Source: Mya arenaria (Eukaryota; Mollusca; Bivalvia; Myida; Myidae). Taken from it: a DNA stretch of 64,000 nt. Below the pieces are notes generated by a model. That model had not been told where the DNA came from and searched no databases. It was given only the letters and a program-made list of their open reading frames with translations. This document shows, piece by piece, positions 55,425-64,000 of the stretch (positions are counted from its first letter, which is position 1; every line of letters begins with the position of its first letter). A program made the position numbers and the translations under genes. Location: the NCBI RefSeq assembly GCF_026914265.1, contig NC_069124.1, forward strand, positions 25,368,489 to 25,432,488, given 5' to 3'.

Positions 55425-56073
55425 CTGAAAATAGAGATCATAATGTAGTCATAATTTCATCATACCGAGTGCCTGGGCAATGCCAAATCTCGTACCCGTC
55501 CTCACAGTTCCGCTATAGTGTCAGAGAGCTGAGGACTTGAAAGAATACAACGATAATGTGATCTTGCACACAGTTCTTCTCATTAACCAGCAATGTAAGC
55601 TTCATTTCATTTTTTTCTCAATACGCTGATCCGGTACCATTCACATCACCTGTCATATCTTTACAGTTATCATTAGATTATTTGGAGATTGGCTTATTTT
55701 TGGCTTAAGTTGCACAATGTTCAAACAAAATTTTGCTGGGTACAAAAAATCGTGTAACTGATGTATACAAATGTAATAGAACTGAATCAATATGGCTGTG
55801 CCGGATTTTTTTTATTATATTATAACAATTAACATGCCAGGATGTCTAATTCCACAGGCAGAATCTATGTCGCCGACAAAACTGACAAATTAATCCGTAA
55901 AACATTGAAATAATTCAAATAAGTATCAAATTCTGTGTCAAAAGCATGCATGAACACATACTACATTAATTTGGTACCATATATCAAATCAACTCGACGT
56001 GTGTGCGGAAATATTCGCAAATTTGCAAGAGCTTGAAAATCACTTTGTGTTTCTCATGTAAACAGAAACTGCT

Positions 56074-56127
56074 ATTGGAAACGTGACGTCACTTCCCGTT
56101 GACGTCATAATTGAACATGTTTATAAG
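56074..56127 (+). promoter_or_regulatory. CCAAT - CRE - CRE - TATA cluster
   Basis: ATTGG (56074-56078), TGACGTCA (56084-56091), TGACGTCA (56100-56107) and TATAAG (56122-56127) lie in canonical promoter order for the plus strand. The CREs are full palindromes, so they could also serve the minus-strand gene that starts about 650 bp away. No plus-strand coding exon is evident downstream. Confidence 0.5.
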
Positions 56128-56673
56128 CCGGAATTCTCTATTTTCCGGTCGCAGTTTTATGGATTACGCGTACACTACTCTTTAAGAGTACAGGTTAAAA
56201 TATCCAACTTTGTTTTGCGCGCACAAGAATAAATATTTAAAGAATAAATTGTACCGAGTTGCATAAATTAATTTTTATTTTTGCATTTGTATACATGTAA
56301 TTGTTTGTTAATCAACAATTTTATTTGCATGTATTCCACTCCTTGATATAATAACGCTCCATGTTGTGTCAAGGTTTTAATCAAATTACATTTCGTTTGG
56401 TACAGTGCTAGCTAGTTGCATATACTCTGCCTTTTTATTTCTCTAACTCTAAATTCGGCATTTCTATCCGGTATGCAGACTAACTCTTGAAAAAGTTTTG
56501 TAGTATTTGTTACGCAGGCTTGAGGATGTTTGTCCAGAGAAGAGGGAGAACGGATTAGGACGGAGTTAGGTCTAGGAAGGATGAATAGAGAGGGGGGACA
56601 TTGAGGGAGAATTGGGGAAGAGAAAGAGAGGAATTGAGACAGAGAAAAACGAGAGAAAGGGGGGGGGGGGCGG

Positions 56674-56677
<4 letters not shown>

Positions 56678-56725
<48 letters not shown>
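56678..56725. repeat. (GA)n microsatellite
   Basis: A 48-bp GA dinucleotide run, preceded by a purine-rich tract and a G10 run at about 56661. The surrounding 56730-58340 is AT-rich with 'tagttg'-rich short repeats near 57665-57775 and no supportable gene. Confidence 0.97.
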
Positions 56726-56731
<6 letters not shown>

Positions 56732-58349
56732 AACCATAAAAATGCTTTATTGCTGTCAAGGTTCAAAAAACCTCAACGATTGTGAAACAAGTAATTGAAA
56801 TATTATAAATGATCACTGTCGTTGGTACGATGTTACGCGAGGGTGTGGGCTTGTGTTGTCTGTAAAACTGGAGTACCTGGAGGAAAACCAGTTAATTGTC
56901 CAAATTTCAGTTGAATACCGACAGTATAAATTATGTTAAATTCAATTTGCTTTTTTAATGTCCGAGTAAAACTCTTCAAAGAAGCGAATTCCGTCCTTGA
57001 AACGTTTTTGGAAACATTTCAGGTCACAAAATATATCAACTCGACTCGACTTGACGACATAATTTTTTGCGCGTGTTTTTTCGTCTTTTAATTTGAACAA
57101 AGCAGTCACTTATCAGTATCCCGTTTTTATCCACAAATGTTTTCCAGGGGAAAATATTCTGTTACAGACTCGGAAAATTAAATCGTTATATTTTAGGGTT
57201 AAACAATTTGTTTAGGACCTTCATATTTATTTAAAAAACAATATATTTAGTCTCTCGGGGACCATCGCGTTCGTGTTTTTTTACATCCCGTTTTTTAGTC
57301 AAAACCGTTTTCAATATATGACCATATTGTTGTTGTCTTTTATAAAACTAATGGAATTTAACTGCAGTTTATGACATTTTAAATTCATGTATTAGCGAAG
57401 CGTATCAGGTATTAACTTAGTTACATATTAGTTTTATTACTTTTTGTTTTATTCTTAAGTTTCATCAAGTTAATGCATTACCATTTACGTTTTTACTTTT
57501 TTCAGGATTGTTGGGATAAGAGTGAGTCTATGCACAGAAACTAGTTTAAATCCCCGGTAAATTTACATTTAACTGACCGTTCCTAGGCGGTATGTTATAT
57601 ATTATATATGGAGTGAGATGTTTGTGGAGTTTTGTGTTGTTGTTATGACGGTAAAATTGGGAGGCAGTTGGTAGCTGGTAGTTGGGGATTTGGATATCCA
57701 ACTAATTACTACCCACTAGTTTCAATTACCTGCTAGTTGCCAGCTGTTGATTCTAATGATCAACTTCTTAGTAGTTAGATAATAGATGTGTTGATGTTGA
57801 TATTTAGCTACTCGACCATTTCCCTTTGTGTTGGGGATTCAGTTTTGTCTTGTTGTTTTTTACATTTTGCATTCCCTATCAACCGGGAGTCTTTTTCAAT
57901 TACCACACTAGTATAAGTTAAGTACGACCATTGTCTGTTCACGTTTTTTCTCGTCAACTTGACTAAGCTATTTATGATTTGGGTAAGACATTAAAGTGAG
58001 AGAGCTGTCTCATGGTCTCAACAATTTCATGTATGCGATATTCTTTTTTTTGTATTTTTCATTTATTTTTCATTCTGGAAATTTAAATCGTATGAAACAC
58101 ATTCGCTGGAATGAGGAACAATAATAGGTTAACCGTTGGAGTCAACGAAATTTCAATTCATTATTGGTGAAAGGGCAAGGATTAAAACAAACACAATATG
58201 TTGACGATCTATGCTTTGCGCAGGCTACTCGCTAGACTGGTAGTAATAATCAACTTATGACATTGTTCAATCCATAATTCTGGCATTTTTACTTATAGTA
58301 CACGCGTATTAGATTACCTTGCACTATTCTAATTTCTAGTTCCACCATC

Positions 58350-59031
58350 ATCCCTAGTGACTCAACTTTTCATTCGTTTAACTAGGTTTCCAGCGAAAAA
58401 CAGGTTTTTAGAACGGGGTTGTCGTTGGGCGGGTGGGCGTCAAATATTGGTTTCTGCTCAAATACTTAAGCTAGCATTGATTGGTAGTATTGAAAGTTGG
58501 TGTGTATGTAGTTTATGTAACGAGCTAGCCTGGGAGTGCTTTTAAAGGGGATGGGGTCAAGGTCACTATTCCTAGAAGAATGGTTTCTACCCAAAAGCTT
58601 AGCTAAGAAGTGATGGATAGTGATAAAAGTTGGTGAGTAGGTAGCTTATGTGAAGAGCCATCTTGGGATAGCTTTTGAGAGGGTGGGATCGGGATCAAGG
58701 TCAATATTACTTAAAATAGAAAAATGCCACATTTGTTTTCACCCAATAACTTAAGCAAACATTGATAAATAGTATTATAAATCAAAGTTTTCATGTAGGT
58801 AGCTTATTTGGGAAGTTAGCTTGTGACTGCTTTTGAGGGGGTTGGGTCAAGGTCACTCTTACTAGAAATAGAAAAAATGCTTCCACCAATAGCTAAAGTA
58901 AGAATTGATGGATAAAGATGGTAGTTGGTGTGTAGGTAGCTTTAGCAAAGAGCTAGCTTTGGATTGCTTTTAAGTGGGGTTGAGTCAAGGTTACTGTCAC
59001 TAAAACAGAAAAATGGTTTCCGCACAATAAC
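58350..59031 (+). repeat. ~143-bp tandem repeat, four diverged units
   Basis: TCAAGGTCA or a variant recurs at 58557, 58695, 58847 and 58985, each followed by 'ctattactaaaatagaaaaa', 'cacccaataactta' and 'gtgtgtaggtagctt'-like blocks. Confidence 0.85.
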
Positions 59032-59230
59032 TTAAAGCTGCACTCTCACAGATTGAACGTTTTGACAACTTTTTTTTGTCCTGGAACGAGCCAATTTTTG
59101 CGACAATCCATGGAAACCAGTTATATAAGAATGCTGACAAAAATTAGATCGCAGATTTTTATATTTAAGTTCAAAAATTGATGTTTTATGTATTTTTCTT
59201 AAACCGTTAGAAACGGTTTCAGAGGCGGTT
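59032..59230. mobile_element. One half of a TTAA-type MITE
   Basis: Starts TTAAAGCTGCACTCTCACAG, then ATTGAACGTTTTGACAACTT, and matches the complete element at 62003-62339 in inverted orientation, up to the shared 'aaaccgtta' block. The other end is not visible. 59230-60246 holds no gene; a TGACGTCA with ACTTCCGG is at 60023-60040. Confidence 0.65.
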
Positions 59231-60658
59231 ATCACGTGGTACATTGTTTTGATACCAAGCACTAAAAAAATGCTGCGCCCAGTGAGACGGTATGCATTTT
59301 TGTTTATTTCCTCTCCATAATTAAACAATCAAATTTCCTAACATCAACCATGTTCCAGTGCCCAGTTTTCCCTGTAATATGGTACTTTCATTTTGTCAGA
59401 CAGTTCTGTAGTTTAGTTGGAATGCGCGTCACAAGTTTTCAATCGAGGCGAAATGTGCTGCGAAAATCTTTGAACCAAGCATGAACTGTCCATTTTTCAA
59501 AATTTCGCCCGTAATATACGCAATTTCGTTTACATAACTATTCATAAACATTGACCGTACACCTATCAATATGCCCCAAATTATGTTTCCATAGCAACGT
59601 ACGCATTTTGCGGATTTAACGTTACAACCATTTTTTCAAACCAAGCACTTACGAAATATTATTCGTTTCTAGTTTATATAGTAGTTTTGAAAAAGTCAAC
59701 TTGAACCATGTTTGATATGTTATCAAATCTTTGAAACCGTTACAGCCGTGTTTTTTTACCGTCATTGATACTATGATAGATTCATTGATTGAATCAAAGG
59801 GTGGGGAAATATTTTCACAATATGGACATAAAACTTTGCTTTCCTTTGAACGATTTTCATAAAAAAATGACCATATATGCTAATTTCATTTTGTTGATAA
59901 AAAGTTTACCTTTTTGCAATATTCGTTGTTTTCTTGGAGATATATTCCAAATAAGTGTAAGAGATTGTTAAAAAAGTCTTGCTTCGGTAGTCACAATAAA
60001 GTAACTAAGGTAACATGAAGTCACTTCCGGTATGACGTCACAATAAGTAGTAGACGGCAACACACTACTAGTTTTAAATGATACGACTCAAACGCAGTGA
60101 TCTCCCCTATATAGTTCTGAACATAAAGTTACGTTGCCAAGGTCGACTCTGACATTTTTCGAGCGCATCAGAAAAAAATACATGTAGGTCACCCATTAAA
60201 ATATTTACTAATATTGTGGTGGAGAATACTCCGGCGTAATGCCAAACTGGCCAAAATATCATAAAAATACTAAAGTCAAATGTCAATCACAATCTTAATT
60301 TAATTTGATTTAACTCATTTAACCATACTGTATAAAAGCATAGCATGATTTAAAATCTGGTATTTTTTTACATTTGAAAAAAAAATAATATAAAATGTGT
60401 TGATAATATTTTTTTTGTCAATATTCCGATTAAAAAATATTCTAGAGCAAGAAAAATACTTGAGTAATAGAGTAATAGTTAAAAAAACATTTAGTAGTAC
60501 TCAATTACATTTTATGTTGTAGAATATTTTTCCATTAAAATCAAAGGTTTATTCAACACATTATTACAAGATAATGCGCTTTTAAAAAGTGTAAAAACAT
60601 AAAAAAATATATGATTTTAAACTTTTGATGTTGCGTGTAAAAATGAATTTAGCCTGAG

Positions 60659-62841
60659 CAGGGGGTCCAACGTGAAATGTGTTCGCCGAATTTTAAGTGA
60701 GGGAAATTGTGTGAAGCCGAATAAAATGGCGGCGTTGAAAGGGATTTCGGTGAATCAAGGATGTATTTTCACCTGGTAAGTAAGTTATATCACCTTTCTC
60801 GCAATATAAATACGCCTACCCGGAGACCACACGTGTAAGCGTCTCTCGTTTTTTAACCTATGTGTCTAGAGGCCTTTACAACAAAGTTATTGAATGTATA
60901 AGCTGAACGATTAATTGATTACAAAGTGAAAATAGAAAATTGCGTGACTTGAAACTGTGTTTTCGGCCCAAGTTTACCATTCTTGTACCTGTTTTAGCTG
61001 TTTGTTATTGAATATTTGCATTATTTATCTTTTCGACCGCTACTGCACTTACATGGGTATTATACGGCCGATGTTTTCATGTTTAAACACATTTTATGTT
61101 GGGCGACGAAGTTTTATGCAGGTTTTGTGTGAAGCAGAATCAGAATATACATGCGTTAATAAAAGTTTAATTAAGACATGAGCTGTAACACATGTTAATA
61201 ATTATAACAAAAGGAAAATTGAACGTACCGTCTATTTGTTATGCAAAATTACTTGTATAGTATTCCAGCAATTCATCTATATGAACTCGGAAATCAAATT
61301 ATTACTCGGTAAATAAATGTAATAACTCTTGCTGTAACACTAACGTCCGCAATACGGCAAATACAATGAATGCAATATTATCAGTCTAAATTTGTCTTAC
61401 CAACGAAAATACGTTTTAAAGCAGTTTAAGTCTACCCATACCCATACCCAATCCCACCAACCCCGGCAGTTGTCTTGCAATGGATCTTTGGGTGCAACGC
61501 TAAATAACAAAATATATGTATGAAATAAATGTATAATAATAAAGCACAATGGCTTACTTTCACTGAAATGTACTGATATTTATGTTGTTGAACCTGGTCT
61601 AAAATAATTTGTTAAGAGTATATGGTATTCTCATCAATGCAGGATTATAGATAGTGGAATTTTACGCAAATGTATAACCCTCTCAACTATTTATTCTAGA
61701 CCATTTTAGACTACCTTAACATTGGTACACGTATTTCAGTGAACGTAAGTTATTGACCGCAGTGAAGTGTTTATACCCTCAACATCGTCTATGAATTAAA
61801 AGAGGCTGTGGGGTCTTCCAATACGATAAATTTATCTTCGGTCAGTGTAAAATGGTGAATTTTAGAGTATACAATCTTGCTAAAATAGTACACAGGTGTA
61901 TCTGGCGTGTAATTTTGCATTAAAAACACGTGGTATGTTCTTATCGGGTGCCACATTTTCTTTTATTATTTATATTAAAATGTGTCTTAAGAACGCTATT
62001 AATGTTGCACTCACACAGATATTCCGTTTTTACAACTTTTTTTTTATTTTTTGTCTTGGTAAGAACAATTATTTGCGTAAGTAAACTGATATTAAAAGAA
62101 TGTTAATCAAAGATCAGATGGCGGATTTTCATATTTCCGTTTAAATAATAATGTTTTATAGCTTAAACCGTTACTAACGATTTAAAAAAAAAATGCATAA
62201 AACATAAATTTTTGAATTTAAATATATTTTTTTGTCGGTAGTCTTATATAGGGGGTTTCCATGGATTTTCGCAAAAATGGCTCGTTCCAGGACTTAAATT
62301 AAAAAGTTGTCAAACCGTTTAATCTGTGAAAATGCAGCATTAAAGCACGCTTATTCTGATTCTGCTTCACACAAAATCTGCATAAAACTTCGTCGCCCAA
62401 CATAAAAGGTGTTAAAACATGAAAACATCGGCCGTATGATACCCATGTAAGTGCAGTAGCGATCGAAAAGATAAATAATGCAAATATTCAATAACAAACA
62501 GCTAAAACAGGTACAAGAATGGTAAACTTGGGCCGAAAACACAGTTTCAAGTCACACAATTTTCTATTTTCACTTTGTAATCAATTAATCGTTCAGCTTA
62601 TACATTCAATAACTTTGTTGTAAAGGCCTCTAGACACATAGGTTAAAAAAACGAGAGACGCTTACACGTGTGGTCTCCGGGTAGGCGTATTTATATTGCG
62701 AGAAAGGTGATATAACTTACTTACCAGGTGAAAATACATCCTTGATTCACCGAAATCCCTTTCAACGCCGCCATTTTATTCGGCTTCACACAATTTCCCT
62801 CACTTAAAATTCGGCGAACACATTTCACGTTGGACCCCCTG
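60659..62841. mobile_element. Long-TIR DNA transposon, 2.18 kb, arms of ~489 bp
   Basis: Arms 60659-61147 and 62353-62841 are inverted copies with only about six to eight differences that I can see. Tips read CAGGGGGTCCAACGTG, and CTGAG flanks both sides as a 5-bp target duplication. Each arm, read inward, carries AAAATGGCGGC (YY1-like, with an ATG), 16 codons beginning MAALKGISVN, and a TGGTAAGTAAG splice donor. A second shared frame, MFSAQVYHSC..., is present in both arms. No transposase is recognisable in the 1.2-kb middle. Confidence 0.9.
62003..62339. mobile_element. MITE with TTAA target duplication
   Basis: TTAA at 61999-62002 and 62340-62343 brackets a 337-bp element with ends TGTTGCACTCACACAGAT and ATCTGTGAAAATGCAGCA. 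TTAA duplications are typical of piggyBac-like and Kolobok-like elements. It lies inside the long-TIR element. Confidence 0.8.
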
Positions 62842-63212
62842 CTGAGATTGATATTTGACTTAAGTATTTTTGTGATTTTGGGGCCAGTTGTTGAAGTTTG
62901 TTCAAATGATTATAGGATCAGGATGTTATGGAGTTATTTTACTCAATTATATTTTCTCGTATTTCCTTGTTTGGTGAACCCCTTCACTCCACTACCCAGT
63001 TGGAAATCAATCACGCATCCTCTTTAAATTCTCCAATAAATGTTGAGTGAATGTTGATATTTAATACATACTTGAATAGATGTTACGCTGGAAGAACAGT
63101 ATCACTGTTCCTTTGTCATCATTAAGGTAACCAGCAAAAACTGTTGTCTGCTACTTTATAGACGGAAAGCATTGTCTGCTCCCGGATTGACAGTGGAGAC
63201 CAAAGGTTCAAC

Positions 63213-63353
63213 ATGTTGAAAAACACTCTATGTTATTTAAAATTTAGCTACTTTGGGCCATTGATATGTTCTTTACCAGCTTTAGCGACGATAATTACAG
63301 TTGTATATTCACTTTTGTTTGATTTAGATGGTTCTACAAGGACGCATTGTGGA
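63213..63353 (+). CDS. PGAP2/FRAG1-like protein, first exon (gene continues beyond window)
   Basis: From the Met at 63213 the frame reads MLKNTLCYLKFSYFGPLICS, then a hydrophobic membrane segment, then SLLFDLDGSTRTHCG before a GTGAGT donor at 63354. The end matches the SLLFHFKETTATHCGV block after the first membrane helix of PGAP2, a Golgi protein that remodels the lipid of GPI anchors. CWH43 has a related domain, so that is the alternative. The next exon (expected NYLPS-like) is not visible in 63354-64000, which holds a C-run at about 63575-63594 and a GC-rich stretch of unknown kind at 63595-63715. An internal acceptor at about 63258 instead of this Met cannot be excluded. Confidence 0.7.
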
Positions 63354-64000
63354 GTGAGTATCTATTTCAACTGTTCAAAAATGCTAATAAATATAATACA
63401 CGCACCATACAGCGTTAAACCAAATTTCAACAGACAATGGTGTTTCCTCAAGTTTACATAAAAAGCTTATTCTCTGGCAATTTCTTCCAAAAAAAGAGAT
63501 CAACAGAGACATGCCAATGTTTATATGTTCCTAAAATTTAAACACTGTAATGCACCAGTCAATTGCAACCACTGCCCCCCCCCCCCCCCCCCCAGGTTCG
63601 GGGGTATACCGGGGATAGCCGAGGAGATGGGCCATGTTTTTTTCTTCCGGGTGGCCCTGCAGTGCTGGGTGCATGCGGTGGTTTTGTCTTTGTGCCAAAA
63701 ATGGCTGGGAATGGGCCTAGTCTAAAATAATAGACGTGTTATATGGGATTCTTCCAATCCCTAACGTCTAAACAGGAATGTGCAAAAACGGGGGTGTTTT
63801 AAAAATATTGAAATTGTTTTAAGTGAAGTATTTTATGGTTGAAATTGATCATAAAGAGTTATATTCATATTTTGCCATGTAAGTGAAATGTTATTTTGCA
63901 CTAAACAAGCATTTAATGCATTAAAACAAGTTGTTTACCTTTCCAATAAAACGAAAGTTGACTGACACAGATAACAATTATGCGAAGGGAACAACTCGAT

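Larger units (their letters stand above)
60247..62887. mobile_element. Outer MITE split by a larger insertion
   Basis: CTGGCCAAAATATCATAAAA on the left is mirrored by the right end (CTGGCCCCAAAATCACAAAA when reversed), both followed inward by ATACT..AGTCAAAT. This is the family of 49703-50115. Its body is interrupted by the element at 60659-62841. Confidence 0.8.

Noticed and set aside
60957-61181. 74-codon frame beginning MFSAQVYHSC, also present in the other arm
   Set aside because: Its conservation is explained by the two arms being the same recent inverted repeat. No domain is recognisable, so it is not called as a gene.
63525-63725. 66-codon frame after the PGAP2-like exon
   Set aside because: Runs through a poly-C tract and does not resemble the expected next PGAP2 segment.

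Overview
The window is animal nuclear DNA: AT-rich, intron-rich, with GT-AG splicing and C2H2 zinc-finger genes. The very repetitive background, with ~145-bp tandem units, terminal-inverted-repeat (TIR) elements and 'ggtcaaggtcacagtgacctt'-type repeats, fits a bivalve mollusc. The mollusc call is an inference from repeat style; no marker gene proves it.

Genes. (1) 374-23746, minus: 25 coding exons of THOC2, the THO-complex subunit of the mRNA export machinery. They join in frame into 1015 codons from the start Met; the C-terminal exons lie left of base 1. (2) and (3) 27778-30291 (minus) and 30717-34172 (plus): a head-to-head pair of paralogous C2H2 zinc-finger genes (837 and 833 aa) whose start codons are 425 bp apart. 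They share an N-terminal domain of about 65 residues that I cannot assign. (4) 51302-55424, minus: ten exons joining in frame into a 394-aa protein I do not recognise. (5) 63213-63353, plus: first exon of a PGAP2/FRAG1-like membrane protein that continues past the window.

Region by region. 1-23746: THOC2, whose introns hold a 36-bp minisatellite, tRNA-like relics, several DNA transposons, a hairpin and at least three decayed copies of its own exons. 23747-27777: THOC2 upstream region with a hAT-like element. 27778-34735: the zinc-finger pair. 34782-36428: an array of nuclear-receptor-type half-sites with inverted ends. 37460-39540: a 145-bp tandem array. 39926-42400: a MITE and older tandem repeats. 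42624-48095: 5.5 kb of purine-rich satellite with higher-order repeats. 48290-50940: small tandem repeats, palindromes and a MITE. 51302-55424: the unknown gene. 55425-63212: intergenic, with a CRE-containing promoter-like cluster, a four-unit array and a triply nested transposon.

The genes do not form a pathway. The zinc-finger pair may share one promoter region. The most unusual items are the zinc-finger pair with its uncharacterised N-terminal domain, the repeat family carrying composite nuclear-receptor sites, the long-TIR transposon carrying a start-codon-plus-splice-donor block in both arms, and the THOC2 exon relics.
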